64,000 nucleotides of DNA from Candidatus Endonucleibacter bathymodioli (GTDB taxonomy: Bacteria > Pseudomonadota > Gammaproteobacteria > Pseudomonadales > Endozoicomonadaceae), in contig JASXSV010000015.1 in the NCBI GenBank assembly GCA_030674915.1, positions 1 through 64,000 on the forward strand. The letters are read 5' to 3'. Under the pieces are notes generated by a model. It did no database searches and was not told the DNA's origin. It saw only the letters and a list, made by a program, of their open reading frames with translations. Within the stretch, counting starts at the first letter, position 1, and the number at the start of each line of letters is the position of its first letter. The position numbers were made by a program, and so were the translations under genes. Of the stretch, positions 54,964 through 64,000 are shown piece after piece.

Positions 54964-55407
54964 TCATGAGCCAAGCTGTCGCTCTTTGATTTCAGCAAGT
55001 GTTTTACAGTCAATACACAAAGTTGCTGTTGGGCGTGCTTCTAGCCTGAGAATACCAATTTCGATACCGCAGCTGTCGCAAAAACCATAATCGCCATTTA
55101 CGAGGCGCGCGATGGTGTCATTAATCTTTTTGATCAACTTTCGCTCACGGTCACGGGTTCGCAGCTCAAGGTTGAACTCCTCCTCTTGGCTGGCGCGGTC
55201 TGCGGGGTCAGGGAAGTTGGCGGACTCATCCTGCATATGATTAACAGTTCTATTCACTTCTTCCATTAGCTCCCGCTTCCAGTTGTGCAGGATGTTGGTG
55301 AAATGCGTTATTTGCTGGTCGCTCATGTATTCTTCACCTTTTTGTTTCTTGTAGGGGGTGAAGGACTTGAGAATGTTTTTCTGCTCTGCTGTATTCTTTG
55401 CTGACAT
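54964..55407 (-). CDS. dksA: RNA polymerase-binding transcription factor DksA
   Basis: 147 residues from [16 protein letters not shown]; the upstream start at 55443 adds 12 unlikely residues. It works with ppGpp in the secondary channel of RNA polymerase to control rRNA and amino-acid operons. Coiled-coil tip with [14 protein letters not shown] (the essential D-x2-D-x-A region) and a zinc finger CDSCG...CIDCK with all four cysteines are present, followed by the typical C-terminal helix [10 protein letters not shown]. It forms an operon-like pair with gluQ. Confidence 0.97.
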
Positions 55408-55930
55408 GGTTACAGTCTCATCACTTGTCTGTAAATGAATCATAAATATTCATGGCCTTGCTACTCACCTGCCTGAGCAAAGGTGTTTTGAAAGCTGAGA
55501 CCAGTATTATGGGTATATGCGGACGAACAAAACCCATTACCATTGAGTGTCTGGGGTTGCTGAGCGCTTAAACTAATTTCAATCGCCTATTGCTACTAGG
55601 CTGCGGGGCTTAGCTCGTTTGTTGCCTACCCGTACCTTAAATTGAAACAGATATATGCATTTAACTCTCCTGCTATGGCAAAAAATTACCAAACCCAGCG
55701 ACAAGATGCCACAAAAATTATTTTCTATTTTTTGTGGCAGATCTAAAATCATAGGATAATAAATAGTAAACGTGTCTTTGGGTCAATGTATTAATGTATT
55801 TAAACCAAATGTTTGGGTGTGTGTTGTGGAGGTTGTGGTTGGGTTAGTGTGTAACCTTGCCACCTATTCCTAGTTTTATATGATAAAATCTCACTATACA
55901 ATATCAAACATTAAATGAATTAAGTTGATA
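55408..55930. other. Divergent intergenic region dksA-sfsA
   Basis: Non-coding and AT-rich. It should hold the promoters of both genes. The only clear structure is the inverted repeat at 55707-55739. Confidence 0.5.
55707..55739. repeat. Inverted repeat/hairpin
   Basis: TGCCACAAAAA and TTTTTTGTGGCA are exact complements around a 10-bp loop. It could be a terminator-like stem or a protein site between the divergent genes. Confidence 0.5.
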
Positions 55931-56662
55931 ATGAAATACGAACACACCCTTTTTGAAGGCTATCTGATAAAGCGTTATAAGCGCTTTATGGCAGATATTG
56001 AAAGGCTGGATGGCACCCAGCTCACTATTCATTGCCCTAACACAGGTTCAATGAAAAACTGTATCTATCCAGGAAAGAAAATTTGGTACTCCGACTCCAA
56101 AAATCCAAAGCGGAAATATGTTTGCACCTGGGAGCAGGCCGAAGTCTCTATAACTATAGATGGAAAAGAGAAAACAGCAACAGCTGGCGTGAATACGGGA
56201 AGAGCTAATTGGTTAGTAGAAGAACTCCTGAGCAAGGGTGGCGTGCCTGAGTTATTAGGCTATAGGGATATTTCAAGAGAAATACGCTACGGGCATGAAA
56301 ATAGTCGTATCGATTTGCTATTGCAGTCTGATGAGCAGCCAGACTGCTTTATCGAAGTTAAGAGTGTAACTCTGTCTGTAGGTGACGGGCTTGGCCTTTT
56401 CCCTGACGCAGTAACTACCCGAGGCACCAAGCATTTGAGAGAGCTCATTAGTATCCGCAACGAAGGTAAGCGTGCAGTCCTCTTTTTCTGTGTTCAGCAC
56501 ACGGGGATTGAGCGAGTAGGGGTGGCGGAGGAAATAGATCCCGAGTATGCTAAGACAATGCATCAGGCCGTAGCTGCTGGTGTCGAAGTCATGGCTTGGG
56601 GGGCTGCAGATATGTCACCTGAAACCATTGAGCTCACTCGGCCGCTGCCTGTTATTTTATAA
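55931..56662 (+). CDS. sfsA: SfsA family DNA/RNA nuclease-like protein
   Basis: 243 residues from MKYEHTLFEGYLIKRYKRFM; the TTG two codons upstream is a less likely start. Hallmarks: CPNTGSMKNCIYPG, NTGRANWLVEELL, GHENSRIDLLLQ and CFIEVKSVTL, the last two forming a PD-(D/E)xK-like nuclease core (D...E-V-K), then FPDAVTTRGTKHLREL. SfsA was named for stimulating sugar fermentation genes; its true activity is unsettled. Its place before dksA matches the Pseudomonas order. Confidence 0.96.
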   Translation: MKYEHTLFEGYLIKRYKRFMADIERLDGTQLTIHCPNTGSMKNCIYPGKKIWYSDSKNPKRKYVCTWEQAEVSITIDGKEKTATAGVNTGRANWLVEELLSKGGVPELLGYRDISREIRYGHENSRIDLLLQSDEQPDCFIEVKSVTLSVGDGLGLFPDAVTTRGTKHLRELISIRNEGKRAVLFFCVQHTGIERVGVAEEIDPEYAKTMHQAVAAGVEVMAWGAADMSPETIELTRPLPVIL

Positions 56663-56968
56663 GGATATTGGTGTGATGGTTCGTGGCGTCATAAATAGTA
56701 CAATGACTATATCCGTTACATGGAAGGTGTGAGTAGGTGATAACAGAAAGAGCCTCCATGACCTTACTAGTACACCTTCATTGGGAGTTGGTATATGGGT
56801 CTATAGGCGTCTATTGTCCTTTACTTACCGAAAGGCAGTGAGGGCTGGAGTTTTCTACAGGCATTAGATTTTTAAGTGGGCAGAAGTATAAAAACATATT
56901 AAGTTTTTCTTCGTATTTGTAACCGTGGTTCTTAATAGTTCTGCGCTTAGATTTCAAATTACTATTCT
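56663..56968. other. Intergenic stretch sfsA-glnK with a small repeat
   Basis: Contains the inverted-repeat element at 56721-56781 and directly after it GGGAGTTGGTATATGGG, a motif shared with the spacers of the secreted paralogue cluster. No gene. Confidence 0.5.
56721..56781. repeat. Small inverted-repeat element, copy 1
   Basis: TGGAAGGTGTGAGTAGGTGA at the left and TACACCTTCA at the right form inverted ends about 60 bp apart. The left end is shared with 57983-58088. Confidence 0.45.
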
Positions 56969-57689
<721 letters not shown>

Positions 57690-57956
57690 ATGATAGACAA
57701 AGTCACACTCATCAATACTATTGCCGAGAAAGTTGGGAAATTGCTGGGAGGAGAGAAAGGTCAGGCTAGAGAAGATTTGGAGAATAATATCAAAGCAATT
57801 GTTACTAGCGCTCTTTCCCGGCTGGATCTGGTTAATCGAGATGAATTTGACTCTCAGGCTGCCGTATTGAGGCATGCTCGTGAGAAATTGGATATGCTAG
57901 AGTCAGCAGTAGCGGGCCTCAAGTGTGGTGATAAACTAAAAAGCAGTGACTCATAA
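57690..57956 (+). CDS. ubiK: Ubiquinone biosynthesis accessory factor UbiK (YqiC/BMFP)
   Basis: 88 residues: two amphipathic helices. DKVTLINTIAEKVGKLLGGE and REDLENNIKAIVTSALSRLD, then LVNRDEFDSQAAVLRHAREK and LDMLESAVAGL, match the BMFP/YqiC family that assists the soluble ubiquinone assembly complex with UbiJ. The position between glnK and yifB is the same as in Pseudomonas. Length is normal. Confidence 0.92.
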   Translation: MIDKVTLINTIAEKVGKLLGGEKGQAREDLENNIKAIVTSALSRLDLVNRDEFDSQAAVLRHAREKLDMLESAVAGLKCGDKLKSSDS

Positions 57957-58371
57957 CCTGCGGACACAAGATACTAGTTTTTATGGAAGGTGTGAGTTTG
58001 TTGATTGCTCGCACTTACCACAGTCACGACTGTTTATAGGCTCATGAAGTTTGGTTCATTTAGTTTATAGGTTGCTCACACCTTCAATGATAACGGCTAT
58101 ATCCATAGCTAAGGTGCTTGAAAGCGAGACTAGGTAGCAAGGGAGTTTCACTTTTTATTTTCAAGCACTTTAGGTAATACATTACTCGGTTGCTGTCATG
58201 CGGGGGAATGCGAATTATCAATTTATTTTATTTATTCTAGGCTAAGCTAAGGACTCGGCACACTTCCTTTAAACATGCTATTCTTCTATAGCTTATGGTC
58301 ATTTTCATCGGGGGATCGGCGATAGTTTTGCCAAAACAAACACCGATCTATCACTCAGGGTCATTAATAAG
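57957..58371. other. Intergenic stretch ubiK-yifB
   Basis: Holds the repeat at 57983-58088 and the promoter region of yifB. No further gene. Confidence 0.5.
57983..58088. repeat. Small inverted-repeat element, copy 2
   Basis: Ends GGAAGGTGTGAG and CTCACACCTTC are exact inverted repeats about 80 bp apart. It is related to the element at 56721-56781; similar in style to a MITE, though no target duplication is clear. Confidence 0.5.
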
Positions 58372-59880
58372 ATGTTAAAACTGGCACTGGTTCATACTCG
58401 GGCACAAGTAGGCTTAAAAGCACCTCCAGTATCTGTTGAAGTTCACATTTCACCAGGCCTTCCTGCTCTGAATATTGTTGGTCTGCCAGAGGCTGCTGTT
58501 AGAGAAAGCAAAGAGAGAGTCCGCAGCGCCTTAATTAACAGTGGCTTCGATTTTCCCTCTAATAGAATAACTATTAACCTAGCTCCTGCAGATCTACCTA
58601 AAGATGGAGGACGTTTTGATCTTCCTATTGCTGTGGGGGTGCTTGCAGCGTCAGGTCAGATACCAGCTGAAGCGCTTGAAAATAAATCATTCTTGGGTGA
58701 GCTTGCCCTTTCTGGCAGTCTAAGACCAGTCACCGCTATACTTCCTGCAGCCATTGCCTGTGGTGAGCAAAATCAAGAGCTGATAATCCCCAGTGCCAAT
58801 GCCAAACTTGCATCGCTGATAAGTCAGACACAGGTAATAGGAGCCAATGACTTGTTAGAAGTCTGTGCCCACCTCTCCGGTCAAACCATTATTTCCCCTC
58901 TGGAAAAAGAAGTTCCACTAAAAACTACGGAGCATTCATATCTTGAATTCGCCGATATAAAGGGTCAGACTCAAGCTAAACGGGCTTTGATAGCAGCTGC
59001 GGCTGGTGGACATCATATTATGCTTTTTGGCCCTCCTGGTACTGGAAAAACCATGTTGGCTAGCAGATTGCCAGGTATCCTTCCTCCCCTTGAAGAATCT
59101 GAAGCGATTGAAGTCGCATTAATACAGTCATTGGCATCCACTCATACTCATATTCATTGGGGGTTGAGACCTTTTCGAAGTCCGCATCACTCATCCTCTC
59201 CCATCTCCCTTGTGGGAGGGGGGAGTAAACCCAGGCCTGGCGAAATATCCTATGCTCATAATGGGGTTTTGTTCTTGGACGAAATGCCGGAATTTCAAAG
59301 AAGCGCGCTGGAAATGCTGAGAGAGCCCTTGGAAAATGGCTCAGTTGTGATTACCAGAGCTAAGGCGCAGGAATGCTTTCCTGCCGCATTTCAACTGGTG
59401 GCAGCCATGAATCCATGCCCCTGTGGCTATCTTGGAGATGGCCGACGAGCCTGTCGATGCACTCCAGATCAAGTGAGCCGTTATCGTAATAAGTTATCTG
59501 GCCCACTACTGGACCGTATTGACCTGCAGGTAGAGGTTGCCTCTCAGGGATCCCAGCAATTGTTTGAAGCGTTTTCTCCGAAGCCAGAAGAACGATCTGT
59601 ATATATTCAGGGGAAAGTGACGGAAGCAAGAAAACGTCAAATAAAGCGCCAGGGTAAGCCTAACTCTCAACTTCAATCAAAAGAATTACAGGTGTTCTGT
59701 AAAATAAGCATTTCTGATCAGTGTTTTCTTCAGGATGTTTGTGATAAATTTGCTTACTCAACTAGGGCGATTCATCGTATTCAGAGAGTTGCTAGAACCT
59801 TAGCTGATCTTGATGCAGTTGAACAAATACAGAAACGCCATTTGGCAGAGGCTGTCCATTACCGCAAGCTAGATCGATAA
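58372..59880 (+). CDS. yifB: YifB/ComM family Mg-chelatase-like AAA+ ATPase
   Basis: 502 residues. N-terminal ChlI-like domain (VSVEVHISPGLPALNIVGLP, ESKERVRSALINSGFDFP, INLAPADLPKDGGRFDLPIA), AAA+ core with Walker A GPPGTGKTMLASRLPG near residue 222, and Walker B GVLFLDEMPEF; C-terminal region with CPCGYLGDGRRACRCTPDQV and DRIDLQVEV. ComM is a hexameric helicase that promotes branch migration during natural transformation. The gene order glnK-ubiK-yifB is conserved. Confidence 0.96.
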   Translation: MLKLALVHTRAQVGLKAPPVSVEVHISPGLPALNIVGLPEAAVRESKERVRSALINSGFDFPSNRITINLAPADLPKDGGRFDLPIAVGVLAASGQIPAEALENKSFLGELALSGSLRPVTAILPAAIACGEQNQELIIPSANAKLASLISQTQVIGANDLLEVCAHLSGQTIISPLEKEVPLKTTEHSYLEFADIKGQTQAKRALIAAAAGGHHIMLFGPPGTGKTMLASRLPGILPPLEESEAIEVALIQSLASTHTHIHWGLRPFRSPHHSSSPISLVGGGSKPRPGEISYAHNGVLFLDEMPEFQRSALEMLREPLENGSVVITRAKAQECFPAAFQLVAAMNPCPCGYLGDGRRACRCTPDQVSRYRNKLSGPLLDRIDLQVEVASQGSQQLFEAFSPKPEERSVYIQGKVTEARKRQIKRQGKPNSQLQSKELQVFCKISISDQCFLQDVCDKFAYSTRAIHRIQRVARTLADLDAVEQIQKRHLAEAVHYRKLDR

Positions 59881-60114
59881 AGATGATGTTCAGCTTTTTG
59901 TAGTTAGGTTAAGCACTTTAGACTTTCTTGCTTTTGATTGTGCGGGGTTATGGACGGTTCTAGTTCACCCCAATCACCTACGACTCGTAGGCTAATTGAG
60001 GTAGTTAGTTTGTCGCCGACTCATGCCCTTATTGGTAACGAGTGTATATTCTATTATGCGTTCTTTTCAAAAACCAGTTGATAAGCAAATTCATTATATT
60101 GTTCATCAACGATG
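59881..60114. other. Spacer before the IAP-like gene
   Basis: Non-coding. GTCGCCGACTCATGCCCTTA and TGGTAACGAGTGTATATT resemble the sequence downstream of the secreted paralogue pseudogene at 34.3 kb. Confidence 0.4.
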
Positions 60115-63100
60115 TCAGTGGAAAAACACTTTGATTGTGCCTTTAACATACGTGTTACAAATAGGACATTGTCTCATGGCTGGTGTACAATCTGAACAGC
60201 TGCAAAAATGCCCACATGGTAATAAGGCGAGCGCTATAGGGTGATCTTTGCATATTGTACACGTAAGCTTTTCTTTAAGCTCATTGTTTTCTCTTACTAA
60301 CTCTACATGCTCTTGAATTTCTAGTAGTTCTTGTGATGTGGGCTCAGCTTCTGTGGCGTTACTGGAAGCAGCATTTCTACGTTCTTCCTCTATGTCACTG
60401 ATAATCTGGGTGATTGCTTTTATAGTAATCGTTACCTCTGTCGTTATCTGTTGATTTTCATTATTGAAACGCTTAATTGCGTCGTTGATGGAGGAGGGTT
60501 TATGTTTATCACGTAGTAGCGTCGTTATAGAGGCTTCTTCTGCCATCTTAAGAGTCTCAGCATAAACATGTACAGTTATCGTCTGTTCAAGTTCTTTAAT
60601 GCAGTTGTTGATATCCTCCCTATGTAATAACCTCTGTTCTAAGCGTGCGCCAGCGTCTTTAGTTTTAGTCGAGTCTGGATTTATGCAGTATCTCTGCGTA
60701 GCACCATCAACACCCATTGTGATCAATCTAGATAATTTATCTTTTTGATTATCAGAAACGAACAAAGGTTGCTCGCCTGCTTGCGGTAGTGTCTTATTTT
60801 GGTCTTGATTTACTTGTTTGTCTTTTTGTATCCATAGTGCAAACTGGCACTTTGGAGATATGCGGAGATGCACTGCTAAAGGGATATCCTCTGCCGACCA
60901 GCTTTTTAATTTAAGACCACAAAAGAAACAACATGTGTAGTCGCTATATCCTGAGTAAAAAAAACCAGCCTTTGCCAGTATGCTTTTATCTTGCCCCTTC
61001 TCACTAAGCAAGCTGCGGCAGTTGTCGTCGTCATAGGTCTTTTGTCTCGAGGTCAGAGTTGCCATATCAAAGAACTTTGGTGAATCAAAATTTATGCCTA
61101 GTAAATCGTTTTCTTTAAGATGTTTCGTACTTTTTTTGGTGGGGGCGCGCTCTGTATTGTTATTGACTAAGGAGTTAGTCATATTGGCAGAAGGGCTAGA
61201 GTTTTCTGTTATATTAGTGCTTTGTGGTTGAAGTAAAGGAGCATTATTCACCAAGTTGTGAGAACTTGCTCCCACTGGATTTTCAGAAGTATTTAAAGGG
61301 TGCTGTGCACTTGCGTTCGACATGCTATTTTGTTGTTGTTGTCGCTGTACTTGCGCCTGAACGGAATTTACAAAGGTTGTTCCTTTCTTCTCCAATATAT
61401 AAGTGCATTTTGGAGACCAATGAGCATGCTCTACCCAGGGGTCATCCTCGGTATCCCAGCTTTTTAACCCAATACCACAACAGTAGCAACGGACGTGGTC
61501 ATCAGTGCCTGTAAAGAAAAAACCAGCCTCAGCCAGAGCTATTGGAGTTTGTGTGATATGAGTAGGCCAGCTTGCATAGGTGTCTATTCTTGTTAAGGGG
61601 TCCCTATAAGCAGGGTATTTGAGGAAAGCTAGGTTAATGCTAGGCGTATTAATGTTGCTGTTCTCGGAGCCGTTATATCCTGTAGTTGAATGATTACTAT
61701 TGTTGGAAGGTGGAGGGGGGGCATTGATTGAGGCATTAGTCATATTGGCAGAGTGACTTGGGTTTGCTGTTGTATTAGGAGATTGATGCTGAGGTAATGG
61801 ATTATGAGTTAGATGGCTGCGAGGAATACTATTCTCTAGATTCGCTGGCGTATTGAAATACTGCGGGCTACCTGCTTTATTCAATGCCATTTTTTTTTCC
61901 TTTTCTTGTTTCTGGATGGCAGCTATAAATTTTTCTCCTTTAAGCTGTCGGATATACGCACATTTTGGGGACAAGCGGGCGTGTTCTGTATAGGGGTCTT
62001 CGCAGGATTCCCAGTTATACACCGTCCAGCCACAATGGAAGCAATGGGCATGGTCTTTATAGCCGGTGTAGAAAAATCCCGCGTCTGCTAGTGTCTCAGG
62101 ACTTTGACTTAAATTTTTAGGCCAGCCTACATAGGATTCTTGTCTTGTCTCGACGTGGCTATAAGTAGGGTAACGGGACTTCTCTAAGCCAATATGTCTC
62201 GTGGCAATGTCGCTGCTCTCGGATCCGTTATATTCTGTAGTAGAATTATTATGATTGTTGGCTAGGGGCTGTGGAGTGGCATTGATTGAGGCATGAGTCG
62301 GGTATTTGGGTTTGCATAGGTCTTTGTTAAGACTGTCATTCTCAGAGCAATTAAGTTCTGCAGTAAGATTATTAGGATTGTGAGAGAGGTGTGGTTCTGT
62401 AGTGCTATTGGTAGAATGACTTGGGTTTTCTGTTGTATGAGTATGCTGCTGCGTACGTAATGGAATGCTCGTTAGAGAGTTGTTAGAAATACCACTCTCT
62501 GGATTCGCTGACGTATTTAAAGACTGAGTGCCACTTGCTGTATTCAATGCCCTTTTCTTTACTTCTTTCTGGATATCAGTTATAAATTTTTCTCCTTTAC
62601 ACTGTCTGAGATACTCACATGCTGGGAACCAACGGGCATGTTCTGTATATGGATCATACCCGGCTTCCCAGTTCCGCAGACCCCCACCACAATGGAAGCA
62701 ACGAGTATAGTCGCCATAGCCCACGAAGAAAAACCCTGCGTTTGCCATCTCATGTGGTGTTTGATCTAAATAACTAGGCCAGCCTCCATAGGTGCTTTTT
62801 CTTATATTAAAGGGTTCATAAACTGGGTATTTGGTCTTGGTCTTGCTTAGGTCTTTGTTAAGACTGTGATTGCTAGGATTGTGAGCGAGGTGGGGTTCTG
62901 TAGTGCTATTAGTAGAATGACTTGGTTTTTCTGTTGTATGAGTATGCTGCTGCGGACGTAATGGAATGCTCTCTAGATGGTTGTTAAAAATACCTCCCTC
63001 TGTATTCGGAGAAGCATTTAAAGACTGCTGGCCACCTGCGCTACTCCATTCCTTTTCTTTTTTCTGGATTTCAGCTATAAATTCGGCTCCTTTATACTTC

Positions 63101-63852
63101 CGGAGATACGCACACTTGGGGGCCCAGCGGGCATGTTCTACCAAGGGATTATCATCAGGGTCCCAGTGATGTAGCCCTAAACCACAAGAGAAACAGCGAA
63201 CAGAGTCGTTTCCCACGGTTATGGGCTCTGCATGGAAAAAACCTGCTGCTGCCATATCTGCAGGCAGTTGATTTAAATAAGTAGGCCAGTTCGCATAGGA
63301 TTGTACTCTTATTTCGAGGCTGCTATAACGTGAGTATGGGTGGTCGTATTCACTATTATTTGCTTGGCTCGTACTGCTGCTTTGGGAGGACTCAAATCCT
63401 GTAGTAAGATCATCACTATTTCTGAAGGTGATACTTTCTGTGGTGTTATCGCCGGTATCGCCGTTATCGATGGTAATACTGGTATAAGAATTGTTTTCTG
63501 TTATTTGGAGCTGGTGCATGGGTAAGGCTATATCAGCTAGAGACTTAGTAAGAGGAACTTGTAACGTTCTACGAGGTGTTTTCTTATCTTCGTCATGTAT
63601 AGGGTCATTATTGCTTTGCGCACCAGTCATATAAGCACAATTAGGCGAAATTTGTCGATGAATGTCATAGGGGTTGTCATGCTCCTTCCAATTTGTATAT
63701 GTACACCCACAACAAAAGCATTTGCATTCAGTTGTTACGCCTTTATTCGTGTCCGTATAATAAAAACCTACTCGAGCTAGAGCAACATTAGCTAAGTGCT
63801 GGATAAAAGGAAATGATGAAAAGGAGCTAAGTCTTGCGAATTCACTCTTCAT
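60115..63852 (-). CDS. Six-BIR, RING-finger inhibitor-of-apoptosis-like protein (5' end probably outside window)
   Basis: At least 1245 residues; eukaryote-type IAP architecture. Six BIR domains each keep the zinc pattern Cx2Cx16Hx6C: C45/C48/H65/C72, C220/223/H240/C247, C385/388/H405/C412, C604/607/H624/C631, C789/792/H809/C816, C975/978/H995/C1002. Ser/Thr/Asn-rich linkers of ~70-150 residues separate most of them. A helical region (1075-1195) precedes a RING, Cx2Cx11CxHx3Cx2Cx6Cx2C from C1198 to C1232, and a tail GTIKVFFH like the dimerising end of IAP RINGs. It probably acts in host cells as a ubiquitin ligase blocking caspases. The frame upstream of this ATG is open to base 64000 and no ribosome site is seen, so the real start is likely further out. 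No bacterial secretion signal is visible. Confidence 0.92.
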   Translation of the reverse strand: MKSEFARLSSFSSFPFIQHLANVALARVGFYYTDTNKGVTTECKCFCCGCTYTNWKEHDNPYDIHRQISPNCAYMTGAQSNNDPIHDEDKKTPRRTLQVPLTKSLADIALPMHQLQITENNSYTSITIDNGDTGDNTTESITFRNSDDLTTGFESSQSSSTSQANNSEYDHPYSRYSSLEIRVQSYANWPTYLNQLPADMAAAGFFHAEPITVGNDSVRCFSCGLGLHHWDPDDNPLVEHARWAPKCAYLRKYKGAEFIAEIQKKEKEWSSAGGQQSLNASPNTEGGIFNNHLESIPLRPQQHTHTTEKPSHSTNSTTEPHLAHNPSNHSLNKDLSKTKTKYPVYEPFNIRKSTYGGWPSYLDQTPHEMANAGFFFVGYGDYTRCFHCGGGLRNWEAGYDPYTEHARWFPACEYLRQCKGEKFITDIQKEVKKRALNTASGTQSLNTSANPESGISNNSLTSIPLRTQQHTHTTENPSHSTNSTTEPHLSHNPNNLTAELNCSENDSLNKDLCKPKYPTHASINATPQPLANNHNNSTTEYNGSESSDIATRHIGLEKSRYPTYSHVETRQESYVGWPKNLSQSPETLADAGFFYTGYKDHAHCFHCGWTVYNWESCEDPYTEHARLSPKCAYIRQLKGEKFIAAIQKQEKEKKMALNKAGSPQYFNTPANLENSIPRSHLTHNPLPQHQSPNTTANPSHSANMTNASINAPPPPSNNSNHSTTGYNGSENSNINTPSINLAFLKYPAYRDPLTRIDTYASWPTHITQTPIALAEAGFFFTGTDDHVRCYCCGIGLKSWDTEDDPWVEHAHWSPKCTYILEKKGTTFVNSVQAQVQRQQQQNSMSNASAQHPLNTSENPVGASSHNLVNNAPLLQPQSTNITENSSPSANMTNSLVNNNTERAPTKKSTKHLKENDLLGINFDSPKFFDMATLTSRQKTYDDDNCRSLLSEKGQDKSILAKAGFFYSGYSDYTCCFFCGLKLKSWSAEDIPLAVHLRISPKCQFALWIQKDKQVNQDQNKTLPQAGEQPLFVSDNQKDKLSRLITMGVDGATQRYCINPDSTKTKDAGARLEQRLLHREDINNCIKELEQTITVHVYAETLKMAEEASITTLLRDKHKPSSINDAIKRFNNENQQITTEVTITIKAITQIISDIEEERRNAASSNATEAEPTSQELLEIQEHVELVRENNELKEKLTCTICKDHPIALALLPCGHFCSCSDCTPAMRQCPICNTYVKGTIKVFFH

Positions 63853-64000
63853 AGAATCATTACGTGACGGCCGCTCGATTTGTGGTTTAGATAGACCTTC
63901 GCAATATTGACTGGGATTATGAAAGACATAAAAATATTGTCCCGGTGGTGGAATAAGCGGACGATGATATTGCCTTTTGGATAAAAAATCCTGACCATAG

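Noticed and set aside
54703..54967. Two short - strand frames between gluQRS and dksA
   Set aside because: Out of frame with gluQRS, with no family similarity; they overlap the real start of gluQRS.

Overview
The window looks like a visibly AT-rich gammaproteobacterial chromosome close to Endozoicomonadaceae. The housekeeping part (sfsA, dksA, gluQRS, a small cbrX-like gene, cbrA, cbrB; then glnK, ubiK, yifB) follows the order known from Pseudomonas and relatives. The right end carries a eukaryote-type inhibitor-of-apoptosis protein (IAP) with six BIR domains and a RING finger. Multi-copy IAPs are known from Candidatus Endonucleobacter, the intranuclear parasite of deep-sea mussels in this family, so a host-associated, probably intracellular lineage is my best guess. 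This is an inference from content, not a database match.

Region 1 (1 to about 28,080) is a chromosomal integron cassette array without its integrase. I placed fourteen attC-type sites, including one short degenerate site and one truncated site. Nearly all genes lie on the + strand between sites that begin with an RYYYAAC-type box and end in GTTAKRY-type cores. Several cassettes are very large and carry anti-phage or restriction genes: a 1553-aa helicase-nuclease, a type II restriction-modification (R-M) system with a controller protein and two operator-like sites, a RloC-like anticodon nuclease, a type IIG enzyme plus adenine methylase, an HsdR_N-type nuclease, and a three-gene system with a split methyltransferase and a GIY-YIG/DExH helicase. 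Smaller cassettes encode membrane proteins, an SMR exporter, a YnfA protein, a GDCCVxC protein, a lipoprotein and a methyltransferase. The array is interrupted at about 23.2-26.5 kb by decayed surface-polysaccharide genes (wbpB/D/E-like), an hsdR 3' fragment and an IS5-like relic.

Region 2 (28.1-34.3 kb) is a scrapyard: IS30 fragments, rhuM and hsdR remnants around an intact fic gene, a YSC84-domain lipoprotein and an intact dGTPase.

Region 3 (34.3-43.2 kb) holds a tandem family of secreted paralogues on the - strand: four intact copies, one pseudogene and one 3' remnant. Each intact copy has a Sec signal peptide, a C-terminal segment that may be a divergent GNAT fold, and a basic tail ending in CCFRK. 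One intact IS30-family element sits just upstream of the last intact copy. A membrane protein of unknown function follows.

Region 4 (43.6-59.9 kb) is core genome: uvrA, a second copy of the same IS30 element, cbrB/cbrA/cbrX, a secreted protein of unknown function, gluQRS, dksA, sfsA, glnK, ubiK and yifB.

Region 5 (60.1 kb to the end) is the six-BIR/RING protein, whose reading frame stays open to the window edge, so its true start is probably outside. Together, regions 3 and 5 suggest host manipulation, and region 1 suggests phage defence.
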